Positions 29,568 to 38,453 of a DNA stretch of 48,053 nucleotides are shown one piece after another. This stretch comes from a virus: positions 1 to 48,053 of the IMG/VR virus record IMGVR_UViG_3300011432_000022. One strand, 5' to 3'. Both the position numbers and the translations under genes were made by a program. Within the stretch, counting starts at the first letter, position 1. Each line of letters starts with the position of its first letter. A model generated the notes under the pieces. The model had not been told where the DNA came from. It saw only the letters and a list, made by a program, of their open reading frames with translations, and did no database searches.

Positions 29568-29737
29568 CACAGCCCCTTCGGCTTGTCGCCGGCGGCCCGC
29601 AGCTGCTCAAACTCGTCGACGGTCAGCGACGTGACCGCGTCGGGTGTGTCTACCTGGCGCACCTCATACCGCTCGCCGATGCGGCGCACCTCGTAGCCGC
29701 GCTCCACATCGAACAGGTGCCAGTCGTGATCGGTCAC
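29567..29737 (-). CDS. Small acidic 56-aa protein
   Basis: GTG 29737 has a GGGGGA site 8 nt upstream. The frame reads MTDHDWHLFDVERGYEVRRI, then VDTPDAVTSLTVDEFEQLRA, and ends in a TGA that overlaps the lysin start. It is compact, with beta strands and then a helix. Place between tail-tip and lysin suggests a small tail or lysis accessory; no family is known. Confidence 0.65.
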   Translation of the reverse strand: MTDHDWHLFDVERGYEVRRIGERYEVRQVDTPDAVTSLTVDEFEQLRAAGDKPKGL

Positions 29738-29747
29738 GTCGGTCCCC

Positions 29748-31382
29748 CTAGCGGCGGCGTGTGATTTGGTTGCGCGCCAGGTCGGCGAGCATGTGTGCGG
29801 TGCTCAGACGCGAAGAGTCAAGCTCGAGCGTGGCCGCAGCCCCGGCGGCCGAGTACTCCTTGGCCCAGATCCGGAAGATGGTCACCCCGTCGCGGGCGGT
29901 CGGGTTGAGCGCGTCCACCCGGGGCAGGACACCCCGCACCCGGATCAGCTCACCGGCTTTGATCTCCCACGGCATCACCATCCGGCCGTAGGCGAGGTCA
30001 CGGATCGGGCGGGCGATGGTGAGCCGACCAGCGTTTGGCGGATACGCATGCTGGGCCAGGAACTGGTCACCGACCCGGTCGGCATGCCCGGACCCGGCCA
30101 CGTCATCACCCAGATCCACAAAGGCTTCACGGGTCAGACCAGCCGCGGTCAAGGCAGCAACAGTGGACGTCCTCCGGTTGTTCCGGATCCCGCCCTTACT
30201 GTCGACCCAGCGCACCCGCACCGCGTTGTAGAGTCCGTCGCCCGAGCCGGGCGAGTCGAACCCGTCGGCGACATCAGCCTCGTAGCGGACCGTTGACGGC
30301 CACGCAGCCCACTCAAACCGGTGCTTGCCGGCAGCGTTGGACTCGTACGCGCCCCACCGGAAGTCTGGTTCGAGCAGCATCAGATCGTTGAGCACTCTGG
30401 CCGCCGTGGCCCCGTCCGGGTAGGCCAGTTGGGAGATCGCAAACGTGGTGGTGGCGATGCTTACGGTGGTGCTGTCATAGGAGCTGAGTAGCCGGCCGAT
30501 CAGATCGGTGACGACCTCGCTGGCCAGCACAGTGCTGGTGGTGTAGCCGGTGGTTTTCTCGGTGCCGTCGGCGTTGTACCGCATCGCCACAATGACCGGA
30601 TCGATGGCCACACACCACGCGTCGTCTAGCGGCGTTATGGTACCGCCGGTGCGGATGCCCCGGACGTCCAACGTGTTGCGGCCGTTCGGGAAGTCGGTTA
30701 CAACCACCTTCGCGGCCGAGCCACCACCAGCCACGTTCCACGCATCAGCGCGTGAGTTCTCGCCGGTGCTGCCGTCGGTGCGGGTGACGCCCTGGATTTC
30801 GAAGTCGCCCGACGTGAGGCCGGCGTCCCAGGTGTAGTCGTAACGTGCGAGCTTCTGCCCGGCCCGCTGGATCGGCCAGTACCGCAACACAGCCCGCGAG
30901 TTCGTCACCAACGGCACGCCGCTCGGGAACTGGAAAAACAGCACATTCTCGTCGGCACTGCCCGACCCGCCGGGGTTGGCCGCGACCTGCGCTGTCGCGT
31001 CAGGTGAGAACTTGTCGGCGTTCTCCCACCGCTGCAACGACCGGTCCACATAGATCAGTGGCACGGTCCGGTCCTGCGCGTGCGCCGATGGACCCATGGC
31101 GGTCAGTTCCCATATCTGCCCGTCGCGGCGGTTGCCCCGCCCCGGATCCTCCAGCCGGCCCTCCCACACCACCTGGCCGTTGCGGGTGTCGTAGACGTAG
31201 CAACGGCTGTAGTAGTCCAGCTCGACCGGGTCAAGGGTGAGCGGACGGTCCAGCGCCATTCTGGCCGACGCCCAGCCGCCGATCGCGGTCTCCCGGAAAT
31301 GCAGGTCGTGCAATTCGCGGGTGACGCGCCGGTCGGCGCGGGAGGTGACCAGCCGCACCGCCAGGGGGACGGGAATGCTCAT
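29748..31382 (-). CDS. Minor tail protein (tail-tip hub type)
   Basis: This 544-aa protein follows the probable distal tail protein in the order expected for a tail hub or baseplate protein. It begins with a beta domain (YVYDTRNGQVVWEGRLEDPG), has a central beta-rich region, and ends with TIARPIRDLAYGRMVMPWEI, then RVDALNPTARDGVTIFRIWA, resembling phage late-control/tail-hub ends. No lysozyme or peptidase motif was found. ATGA coupling to the upstream gene. Confidence 0.72.
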   Translation of the reverse strand: MSIPVPLAVRLVTSRADRRVTRELHDLHFRETAIGGWASARMALDRPLTLDPVELDYYSRCYVYDTRNGQVVWEGRLEDPGRGNRRDGQIWELTAMGPSAHAQDRTVPLIYVDRSLQRWENADKFSPDATAQVAANPGGSGSADENVLFFQFPSGVPLVTNSRAVLRYWPIQRAGQKLARYDYTWDAGLTSGDFEIQGVTRTDGSTGENSRADAWNVAGGGSAAKVVVTDFPNGRNTLDVRGIRTGGTITPLDDAWCVAIDPVIVAMRYNADGTEKTTGYTTSTVLASEVVTDLIGRLLSSYDSTTVSIATTTFAISQLAYPDGATAARVLNDLMLLEPDFRWGAYESNAAGKHRFEWAAWPSTVRYEADVADGFDSPGSGDGLYNAVRVRWVDSKGGIRNNRRTSTVAALTAAGLTREAFVDLGDDVAGSGHADRVGDQFLAQHAYPPNAGRLTIARPIRDLAYGRMVMPWEIKAGELIRVRGVLPRVDALNPTARDGVTIFRIWAKEYSAAGAAATLELDSSRLSTAHMLADLARNQITRRR

Positions 31383-32818
31383 GTCGTCGCCGGCCTGATG
31401 AACAGGTAGCGCGGGTAGTAGTGGGCGGTGATCGTGTACGTGTCGGCCTTCGCCGTAGTCACACCGGGGGTTGTGGGGCTCGTCGAGGTGAGCATGAAGA
31501 TCCGGTTTGTCGCTCCCGGCTTGAGCATCGGGAACCCGCCTGCGAACTGCACCGACTTGGTCGGGTAGATGATGTCAGCAGCGCCAGCGAACGGGTCGGC
31601 ACCGTTCTCATACAAGTAGGCGAACTCAATCTCCCCGTCGATCAGGGCGTCATAGCCGGCATCCTCGGAGGCGCCCGTGAACCACGACAGCCACGACTCG
31701 TCGGCCGGGACCAGCAGGATCAGGTCCCAGTCGAGTGTGTCCGCCCCGCCGGACCGGGCCGCGTGGATTTCGAGGGGCTGGGGCTGTAGCGGGGCCTCGA
31801 AACCGAACCGTCCCGGCTGCCACGGGTCAGCCGGGCCGACGCTGAACAGCCCCAGGTCGACCAGTTGCCGTTCAGCCGTCGCGGGTATCGTGACCGTTGC
31901 ACCGGTCGTCATAACCGGGCCCGCGGCATAGCTGATGCGGGCGGTAATGGTTGAGGCGGCGCCGCTGCGACGCACCACGACGAACACGCGGTAGGTGCCG
32001 CGTATGGCTCGCTTCCGGCCGTCGTTTCCGAGGACCGACAGATTCAGGGACCATGTGACCCGCGCAGCCATCGCCGCGAAACCGCCGAACGTGGTCCTGA
32101 CGAAGTTGTTCGTACCTGTGCCGCTCATGGCTGCATCCGGGCCGCCGCCCGGGTTTGACGTGTCCGTGCCGGTGGTGACGACCGCGGCGTCCTCGGCCTG
32201 GGCGAACCACACCAGATCCGACGGGACTCCACGACTGCGTGTGGCGAGGATGCCGAACGGGTGCAGCCCCGAGGAGGTGTCCTTGATGATGAGCGGGGCG
32301 GGCACGTCACCCTTCACGTCGGCCACGTCGAAAAAGTTGCCGCGGGTCGCGGCCGCCGGGTCGTTGGTGACCGTGCCGACCGCCACATCCTCACGCGGCC
32401 CGTAGGCGAACGGCTCGGCCGGGATCTCCAACGTGGCCCGCCCATCTTGGACCAACGTCTTCAGCATGCTGAATGTGTAGTCAGGGGCGGCGAAGGTCCG
32501 GAAGAAGTAGGGCACCGAGCCGAACTGAACCCGCAGGAAATTGGTATCCCGGGCCAACTCCCGCCCGAGCAGCTGCAGCGCGGTGGCCGCGGCGTCCACA
32601 CTGCCCATCACGAGTTGTACCGGGATCTTCAGCGTGCGGTTCCGGTACGCCCACCCGGTCTGAAAGTCTCCGTCAGTCAACATCAACGACGCGAACGCAC
32701 GCCGCAGCGGCGGCGGGGAGAGATCGAAGCCGTCACCCACCCACAGACCGCCCGCATTAAGGTCCAGCCGAACGGTCGGACTGGTCGAGACCGAGTCAAC
32801 AAACTGCCATGTAGCCAC
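31379..32818 (-). CDS. Minor tail protein (distal tail/Dit-like)
   Basis: The 479-aa protein starts at GTG 32818 right after the tape measure stop. The N-terminal 130 residues (GLWVGDGFDLSPPPLRRAF, WAYRNRTLKIPVQLVMGS, FLRVQFGSVPYFFRTF) match distal tail proteins that cap the tail tube. A later galectin- or sandwich-like domain (about 230-370) may bind carbohydrate. Gene order supports the call. Confidence 0.75.
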   Translation of the reverse strand: MATWQFVDSVSTSPTVRLDLNAGGLWVGDGFDLSPPPLRRAFASLMLTDGDFQTGWAYRNRTLKIPVQLVMGSVDAAATALQLLGRELARDTNFLRVQFGSVPYFFRTFAAPDYTFSMLKTLVQDGRATLEIPAEPFAYGPREDVAVGTVTNDPAAATRGNFFDVADVKGDVPAPLIIKDTSSGLHPFGILATRSRGVPSDLVWFAQAEDAAVVTTGTDTSNPGGGPDAAMSGTGTNNFVRTTFGGFAAMAARVTWSLNLSVLGNDGRKRAIRGTYRVFVVVRRSGAASTITARISYAAGPVMTTGATVTIPATAERQLVDLGLFSVGPADPWQPGRFGFEAPLQPQPLEIHAARSGGADTLDWDLILLVPADESWLSWFTGASEDAGYDALIDGEIEFAYLYENGADPFAGAADIIYPTKSVQFAGGFPMLKPGATNRIFMLTSTSPTTPGVTTAKADTYTITAHYYPRYLFIRPATT

Positions 32819-35068
32819 CTAGCCTGCCCTTCTGTACTGATCCGCCTGCCTACCGGCCTGGTCACCCACCCACACCTCGACCGGACGGGACTCGATGATC
32901 CGCGCCAGCCGGTTCAGGTCGTCGGGATGCATCCGCACAATCCCGCCACCATCCATGGAACCCACCGAACCCATCGAACCCGCGGAGCCACCCGAACCGG
33001 CGCCGGCCGGGATTAGCCCCAGGCCGAACTGGCGGGCCACCTCGCCGAGGATGTCCTCCGACCGGGCCCGTTTGGACAGTGCGAGCGGGATGTACGCTTC
33101 GCCGCCGGTTTCGTCCTCGCCCCAGATCCGCCACGTGCCCGGCTTGACGATCTGAGCCACATGGTTTTCCCGGCCGCCGTCGGCGAAGAACTTGACAATC
33201 CCGCCGTCGGCCGCCTGGAAGCCCCGACCGGTGCGGGCACTCCGCAAAATCTCCTCGGTGATGATTTGGATCCGGACTTTGGTGTCGACCTCCGGCGGGA
33301 TGCGGAACAGTTGATCGGCAAGGTTGCGGATCGCGTCCGCCTCCGCCCCGACCGCGCCGCTCTGCGCGATCGTCGCCTCTTTGAAATCGTCGAGGATCTT
33401 CGTCACTTCCGCGTGGCTGGCGCCGTTCTTCAACTGATCCCTCGCCGCCTCCTGCGCGGCAAGCCCGGACCGCTCCAACGCGACCCGGTTCTCCGTCGCC
33501 TCACGGGTGTTGCCCTCAATCGACTTCGAACCCTCCTCAAACGCCTCTTTGACGCCGTCCAGGCTCAAGTGCGCGGCGAGCAGCGAATCATCAGCCGCCA
33601 GCATTGTGTTGTTCAAAGTCCGCCACGTGTCGATCAGCCGGTCGCCGTCGGTGGCGGCCCGGTCCGTCGCGGTCGCGAGTTTGGTTGTCGACCGCGCCGC
33701 CACCTCGGCCGCGGCCGCATACTCCGGCAGCTTCTTCTTGGCCTCCTCCACAGAAATGCCGGCCGCCGCCGCGGCCTGCTCCAGGCGTTTCATGGCGACG
33801 TCGCCCCGACCCTCGCGGGCCAACTGCGCCAGCGATGCGTCAAAAGCCGTCACAGCCTCGGATGCGCCTTCGAGAGCGACCGTCGCAACGTCCACACCCG
33901 GAATGTTGTCGATGAACTTTTCGAATCCGTTTAGTTCATCGATGTGCTTCAGACCCGAGGCGAGGATCTCCATGTCGCGGCCGAGCACCCGCGCCGATTC
34001 GCCGGCCAATTCAGCTTCCGCACCGGCATCCCCAAGACCGCTCACCACCGCCTCGAGCTGCGGGTTGACGTCCCTTGCCAACACCTGGCTGATCGCCTCG
34101 GAGGCGATGAGCAAACCGACGATGCCGACCCCGTACCGCTTCGCCTTCGCAGCCCCAGAGTCAAGCTGGAACCCCATCACCGACTGGACAGCCGCCCACG
34201 CCCTCGTCGCGGCGATCACCGAACCGATCACGACAGCCAGGCCCGCGACCGACCCGACCAACGGCAACAGCCAATCCTTGTTGCTGTTAGCGAAATTGAG
34301 CACCGCGTTGAGGGTGGGCAGCAGCTTTTCGCCTACCTGCTCCTGAAATTCGCCCCACGCCACCCGGGCCTTGTCCGCCGGCGACGCAGCCGCCGCAGCG
34401 GCCCCGCCGAACTGTGTCGTCAACTCAGCCAGAATGATTTTCTGCGCCGACATGACATCGCCGGCCTCAACAAAGCCGCGGATCTGTTCCTTCTGCTGCT
34501 CGGTGAACTGGATTCCGGCCTTGCTCAACGCGGTGAGTCCTGCGATCGGATCGTTGAGGGCTTTCCCGACCATCGTGATCGAGCCTTGCAGGTCCTTGCC
34601 CAGTGCGGCCGACAGGTTCAAAGCGGCCTCGGTGCCCTGGTCGAAAATGTCGTTCCCTTTACCGGCCTCATTGCGCACGCGGGTGAAGGAAAGCAGAACC
34701 TGGGCGCTGGACTGGATGACGTCATCGTCCACACCGGACAGATCAGCCAACCGGTCCGCCAAAGCACCGACCTGGCCCGCCGTCACGTTGGCCGCGCCAC
34801 CCGTCGACTTGATTGCCGCAGCCGTCAAACGTTGAACCTTCGCAGCCTCCTGCGCCTCCCGGATCGCACCCTTGAAGAAGTCGATAACCACACCGGCAGT
34901 CAGCACCGCACCCATGCCGGCCAGCAGGCTGGTACCGAACGTGTTGCCGACGTCCTTGCCGGCCGCCCCGGTCTTGGACTGGATCTGTGTCTTGAGCTCG
35001 CTGGGGAAGCGACTGCCATCCGGCTTGATATCGACAAATGCGGTGGCCAAACTTTTTCCGCGAGCCAT
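32819..35068 (-). CDS. Tape measure protein
   Basis: The 749-aa protein starts MARGKSLATAFVDIKPDGS, the usual tape measure start. It has hydrophobic segments (about 48-62 and 270-295), long helices (EAAKVQRLTAAAIKSTGGAA, LADRLADLSGVDDDVIQSSA) and a Gly/Ser-rich end. It sets tail length and helps DNA ejection. At about 0.15 nm per residue the tail would be near 110 nm. It is the largest gene in the window. No peptidoglycan hydrolase motif was seen. Confidence 0.92.
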   Translation of the reverse strand: MARGKSLATAFVDIKPDGSRFPSELKTQIQSKTGAAGKDVGNTFGTSLLAGMGAVLTAGVVIDFFKGAIREAQEAAKVQRLTAAAIKSTGGAANVTAGQVGALADRLADLSGVDDDVIQSSAQVLLSFTRVRNEAGKGNDIFDQGTEAALNLSAALGKDLQGSITMVGKALNDPIAGLTALSKAGIQFTEQQKEQIRGFVEAGDVMSAQKIILAELTTQFGGAAAAAASPADKARVAWGEFQEQVGEKLLPTLNAVLNFANSNKDWLLPLVGSVAGLAVVIGSVIAATRAWAAVQSVMGFQLDSGAAKAKRYGVGIVGLLIASEAISQVLARDVNPQLEAVVSGLGDAGAEAELAGESARVLGRDMEILASGLKHIDELNGFEKFIDNIPGVDVATVALEGASEAVTAFDASLAQLAREGRGDVAMKRLEQAAAAAGISVEEAKKKLPEYAAAAEVAARSTTKLATATDRAATDGDRLIDTWRTLNNTMLAADDSLLAAHLSLDGVKEAFEEGSKSIEGNTREATENRVALERSGLAAQEAARDQLKNGASHAEVTKILDDFKEATIAQSGAVGAEADAIRNLADQLFRIPPEVDTKVRIQIITEEILRSARTGRGFQAADGGIVKFFADGGRENHVAQIVKPGTWRIWGEDETGGEAYIPLALSKRARSEDILGEVARQFGLGLIPAGAGSGGSAGSMGSVGSMDGGGIVRMHPDDLNRLARIIESRPVEVWVGDQAGRQADQYRRAG

Positions 35069-35084
35069 GTCGTCACCTCCCCTC

Positions 35085-35363
35085 TCAGCCGCTCAAACCC
35101 AACGCCTGCAACATGACCTGTTGCTTGGTGTCGACCCGCTGCGGCGGCCGGGCCAACGCCGTGTCCAGGTTGGTGCGGATCTCGAACCAGTCCGGCACCG
35201 GCACACCCCGACCCAACGCCCGCCCGAGCATGGCCGCCTGCACCGCAGCCAAATAGAACCGCTCCAACTGCTCCACCATCAGCACATAGGACACTGCGCA
35301 CAGCTCCGGTACGGTCAGCCGGCCTCGGCCTCCTGCGCCGCCTTGGCTTGCTGCGCCTGCCAA
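35085..35363 (-). CDS. Second tail assembly chaperone, made by -1 frameshift
   Basis: The frame overlaps the end of the first chaperone in the -1 phase and has only a TTG (35363) as a possible start. It reads LTVPELCAVSYVLMVEQLER, WFEIRTNLDTALARPP and a helical end. This arrangement upstream of a tape measure gene is the conserved lambda G/GT pattern, so the product is most likely a C-terminal extension of the first chaperone. Confidence 0.8.
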   Translation of the reverse strand: MAGAASQGGAGGRGRLTVPELCAVSYVLMVEQLERFYLAAVQAAMLGRALGRGVPVPDWFEIRTNLDTALARPPQRVDTKQQVMLQALGLSG

Positions 35364-35812
35364 ATGAACATTTTTAAGTCCGGGCGGCCCTTCAAGTCGG
35401 CCATGGCCTGTACCGCCACCTGCGAGGATGAGCCGACCTTCGATGTCGTGCTGGTGTGCGGCCGCCCATCGGACGAGTCGGACGGCCGCGTCATAGGGAA
35501 ACGCGCCACCGCCGCGGTGATGTCTTTGGCCACCTGCAGCAGGTCCTTAAACTGCTGCCGCTGCTGCCGTGCGATCGTGAAGAACTGTGTCCAGTCCCGC
35601 TCGTCGACCTGCGCCCGCAGAAACTCCTTCGTCGCGAGCATGATGCCCACCTCGTCACCGACGTCGATCGTTTCGGCCTGCTCAAGGAACGCGATCAGCG
35701 ACAAGTCGCCCGCGTCCGGGGCCACGCGGATCGTGACCCCGAACCATCGGAACGTCATGTCGACCGGCTCCCGCTGGCCGCGGGACAGGTCGCCCAGGTC
35801 ACGCGTGCTCAT
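35315..35812 (-). CDS. Tail assembly chaperone
   Basis: The 165-aa protein lies between the tail tube and the tape measure genes. It has a beta N-terminus (FRWFGVTIRVAPDAGDLSLI), then a helical region (RDWTQFFTIARQQRQQFKDL) and an Ala/Glu-rich end. It should bind the tape measure protein during tail assembly. ATG 35812 overlaps the tail tube stop. A run of five A near its end allows the shift into the next frame. Confidence 0.83.
   Translation of the reverse strand: MSTRDLGDLSRGQREPVDMTFRWFGVTIRVAPDAGDLSLIAFLEQAETIDVGDEVGIMLATKEFLRAQVDERDWTQFFTIARQQRQQFKDLLQVAKDITAAVARFPMTRPSDSSDGRPHTSTTSKVGSSSQVAVQAMADLKGRPDLKMFIWQAQQAKAAQEAEAG
35370..35379 (-). promoter_or_regulatory. Probable -1 ribosomal frameshift site
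   Basis: The minus strand reads GACTTAAAAATGTTC, with TTA AAA ATG in phase. AAA can re-pair one base back, and the -1 phase stays open through to 35085, while the +1 phase meets TAA at once. A five-A run is unusual in this GC-rich gene. Confidence 0.6.
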
Positions 35813-36408
35813 CAGACACCAAGCCGTGCCGTGCCGGCGGCGTACACCTTGAAGGGCTGGTTCGGCGCCCCGGTCGGGACCTCCATGTTGAACATGAACG
35901 GGATCAGCGCCTTGTCCGGTGCCCGTTTGAACGACGACTCGATAGAGCCCATGTTCAATGCCTGGTAGATGACGACCCGCATCGTGTGGTCCAGCGACTC
36001 CCAGCCGATCATTGACCGGACCTCGGACCCCGGCGCCGGCGGCAGCAGCGAAGACGACAGCGTCACACCGGATCCGGACACTGTGGCCAGGGTGCCGCCG
36101 TTGTATGCCCTCTTCAGGTTGGTCAGCGTGTAGTTGAGCACGGAGAACACAATCGACCCGGAGCGTTCGGTAGTGCGCCACGCGACAGGGTCGAACAGTT
36201 CGGCGGCCTTGATGGGTTCGGCTTTGATCTCGTAGGCCAGTTTCGACCCGTCCTCGGTCACGCCGGCGGCAACCCACGCACCCGGCCACGGGTCGGCGTC
36301 GTAGGTAGACGCTAACGCGGCGTGTGTCGGCTCCGTGGAGCCCAGAATCGCGGTGAACACGAACCCAGGATCGGTGAGGATAAGGGGTGTTGCGTATGTC
36401 AGCGGCAT
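35812..36408 (-). CDS. Major tail (tube) protein
   Basis: The 198-aa protein has the size and place of a siphovirus tube subunit, before the chaperones. It is beta-rich (PGFVFTAILGSTEPTHAAL, SGSIVFSVLNYTLTNLKRAY) and ends with a strand PFKVYAAGTARLGV. ATG 36408 follows the upstream gene stop by a few bases. It would polymerise around the tape measure protein. Confidence 0.8.
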   Translation of the reverse strand: MPLTYATPLILTDPGFVFTAILGSTEPTHAALASTYDADPWPGAWVAAGVTEDGSKLAYEIKAEPIKAAELFDPVAWRTTERSGSIVFSVLNYTLTNLKRAYNGGTLATVSGSGVTLSSSLLPPAPGSEVRSMIGWESLDHTMRVVIYQALNMGSIESSFKRAPDKALIPFMFNMEVPTGAPNQPFKVYAAGTARLGV

Positions 36409-36411
36409 CGG

Positions 36412-36801
36412 TCAGTTCCTCTCTTCCTCGCCGATAGGCGGCGCCCCGCCGGGTTCGGCCCGGTCGACCGTCAAAACCGGCGCCGGCTCAGAGACGACGT
36501 CGGCGTGGTCGGCGACCGGGCCGCCAGACCCTGCCTCGCCGGCCAACCCCGCATCAGCCAACTGCGCGGCGACCTCCGGCGGGTGTTCGGCACCCTCCAC
36601 CAAAGCCACCTGGCCGTTGAGGAAGTAGCCGTGTGCGACCACATTGGACACCGGAATCGAATGCCCCACGTCGGCGGCCAACGCGTTGCCGACATAGATT
36701 TTCCGTGTCGCCACATACGTTCCGTGCTCTTTGCGCTGCGCTTCGATCTGTGCGGACAGCTCACCCGTCGGGTCCAGCTCATCCGGGTCAGGCATGGTCA
36801 T
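36412..36801 (-). CDS. Hypothetical 129-aa head-tail region protein
   Basis: A GAGGAA site precedes ATG 36801. The first 70 residues contain KEHGTYVATRKIYVGNALAA and SIPVSNVVAHGYFLNGQVAL, suggesting a small beta-barrel. The rest is acidic and Pro/Ala-rich, probably disordered. It lies between the connector and tube genes. Confidence 0.6.
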   Translation of the reverse strand: MTMPDPDELDPTGELSAQIEAQRKEHGTYVATRKIYVGNALAADVGHSIPVSNVVAHGYFLNGQVALVEGAEHPPEVAAQLADAGLAGEAGSGGPVADHADVVSEPAPVLTVDRAEPGGAPPIGEEERN

Positions 36802-36817
36802 GCTGTTGCTTCCTCTC

Positions 36818-37126
36818 TTATTCGGTGAGGGCGGGGACAAGGAACGGCCGGGCCGGCCTGTGACGGGTACCGATTTCGCCGAAGACCATGTAGAAGTAGA
36901 CCCGCTCCCAGCCGATGCGGGCCTGCCACTCACGCGCACGCCGGTCCAAATACGGCTCCGAATGGATCGACTGCCCACCCGCCCCGGTGGCCTTCGGCGC
37001 CGCCGCCTGCGCCCGGCGGGTCGGATCCACCGCCGCGTCCATGACGGTTGCTTTGATGGCCTCCGACTGAAAAAACTCTTCGACCGCCTCAAAGTCGATG
37101 ACCACATCCACATCAGGTGAGGTCAT
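36818..37126 (-). CDS. Head-tail connector, HK97 gp10-like
   Basis: The 102-aa protein has a helix (VDVVIDFEAVEEFFQSEAIK), a PTRRAQAAAPKATG segment and a strand ending with FGEIGTRHRPARPFLVPAL. The closing GTRHRPARPFL pattern is typical of HK97 gp10 tail-completion proteins. ATG 37126 overlaps the upstream TGA. Confidence 0.75.
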   Translation of the reverse strand: MTSPDVDVVIDFEAVEEFFQSEAIKATVMDAAVDPTRRAQAAAPKATGAGGQSIHSEPYLDRRAREWQARIGWERVYFYMVFGEIGTRHRPARPFLVPALTE

Positions 37127-37614
37127 GGCGCCGCCCACCCGAACAGACCACCGATCCGCACCGTATGCGTATGAGTGGCGATTGTTTCGTCGTCGGTCGG
37201 TTCGTAGTCGCCGAACCCGCCGGAGTTGCCCAACGCGGACAGGTTGCCGCCCAGTTTCGGATTAGCCTGCAGCACACCGCCGATCGCGTTGCCGACAGCC
37301 TGCGCCCACTCGTCAACCACCTCAAAATCCCGCTCGATGCGCGACCCGACCCGGACGTACAAGGTTTGGTCCACAACCTCCCGGACCAGGATGCCGGGAC
37401 CCTCCTCGGCGGCTTCGTCCTGCACGTACTTCCACCCGCCGCCGTAGATGCACACCCCGCCCATCTCGCCGACCCCCAAATATTTGACCGTCACCTGCGG
37501 CCACCCGTTCGCGATCGCGAGCAGGTCGAACGCACCGCCGCCGCCAGGGGTTGCCTGCGCCCGCAGCAGCGTGATGAGGGCTTTCTTGGACGGCTGACCG
37601 ATGGTGAACGGCAT
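37123..37614 (-). CDS. Tail terminator or connector protein
   Basis: The 163-aa protein sits between the adaptor and the gp10-like gene, where siphoviruses place stopper and terminator proteins. It has an N-terminal helix (PSKKALITLLRAQATP), a beta core (PQVTVKYLGVGEMGGVCIYG, RVGSRIERDFEVVDEW) and a C-terminal strand. Assignment rests on order and size. Confidence 0.65.
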   Translation of the reverse strand: MPFTIGQPSKKALITLLRAQATPGGGGAFDLLAIANGWPQVTVKYLGVGEMGGVCIYGGGWKYVQDEAAEEGPGILVREVVDQTLYVRVGSRIERDFEVVDEWAQAVGNAIGGVLQANPKLGGNLSALGNSGGFGDYEPTDDETIATHTHTVRIGGLFGWAAP

Positions 37615-38453
37615 CAGAAACTCGCCTTCACCATCGGCACCGTGTACCGCTCGTAGGCCGCGTCCACGTCGGGCATGCCGGTTCTTGTCTTGCCCGGCGT
37701 CGACAGCCGGTACGTGCCGCCCTCACCGGACTGCCAGCTGATCGCCCGGTAGGGCACCGACGTTGTGTTCTGCTGCATCCGTGAACGCAGCCGCAGCACG
37801 GAGGCTTCACGGATTCCCAATGGGGGCATGTCCAGTCCGTGCTCATATTCGACGATGACGTTGCCCCGTCCTCGAGGCCACACCTCGTCGCGGTACAGCA
37901 CCCCCTCCGGCGACGGGACCGCGGCGGCAGGGTCGGCGGCCGTCCCGCCGATGGTGAGCGCCCGCACCGCCCTCAGGTTGATGTCGGGCATCACCAGTTC
38001 GTCGGTACCTGAGCCGTGCAACCGGATCCGCATGAACCGGGGCACAAACGCCTGGCCGCAGATGTCTTCGCATTCCTGCTCGGTGCCGATCCGGGCGGCC
38101 ACGATATCGGCGTCCGGGTAGGTCACCGGAGACAGGCCGGTGTCTTCACGGGCCTGAGTCAGGCCGAACAGGAATCCGCCCACCACCTCGACCACGTCCC
38201 GGACGGTGACGGTGGCCCCGCCGAAGCTGCCCGTCCAGTCCATCGTCATAGTGTCCACAGTGGCCTGCGCCGGCGGGGCGAACGTGTACTTGCCGACACC
38301 TGGATGACCGGCTGTGCCGGTGACTACCTCAGTGCCGTCAAGGCGCCGCACGGTCACGGTTACGTTGCCGGCCGCGTCGGTGAGGACCCCGTCCGGCCGG
38401 AACTCGTGCGTCACCGTCTGCAGCGTGGTGACGAGAACACGGATCAGGTCCAT
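37614..38453 (-). CDS. Head-tail adaptor with N-terminal beta domain
   Basis: The 279-aa protein has an N-terminal immunoglobulin-like domain (about 1-90; DAAGNVTVTVRRLDGTEVV, KYTFAPPAQATVDTMTMDW) and a C-terminal adaptor-type part (YPDADIVAARIGTEQECEDI, NLRAVRALTIGG, YEHGLDMPPLGIREA). It is likely the ring that joins portal and tail connectors. Confidence 0.7.
   Translation of the reverse strand: MDLIRVLVTTLQTVTHEFRPDGVLTDAAGNVTVTVRRLDGTEVVTGTAGHPGVGKYTFAPPAQATVDTMTMDWTGSFGGATVTVRDVVEVVGGFLFGLTQAREDTGLSPVTYPDADIVAARIGTEQECEDICGQAFVPRFMRIRLHGSGTDELVMPDINLRAVRALTIGGTAADPAAAVPSPEGVLYRDEVWPRGRGNVIVEYEHGLDMPPLGIREASVLRLRSRMQQNTTSVPYRAISWQSGEGGTYRLSTPGKTRTGMPDVDAAYERYTVPMVKASF

Noticed and set aside
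32261-35116. Several long plus-strand frames opposite the minor tail and tape measure genes
   Set aside because: High GC opens antisense frames. They are Arg/Pro-rich, lack domain motifs, and the minus-strand products are recognisable tail proteins.
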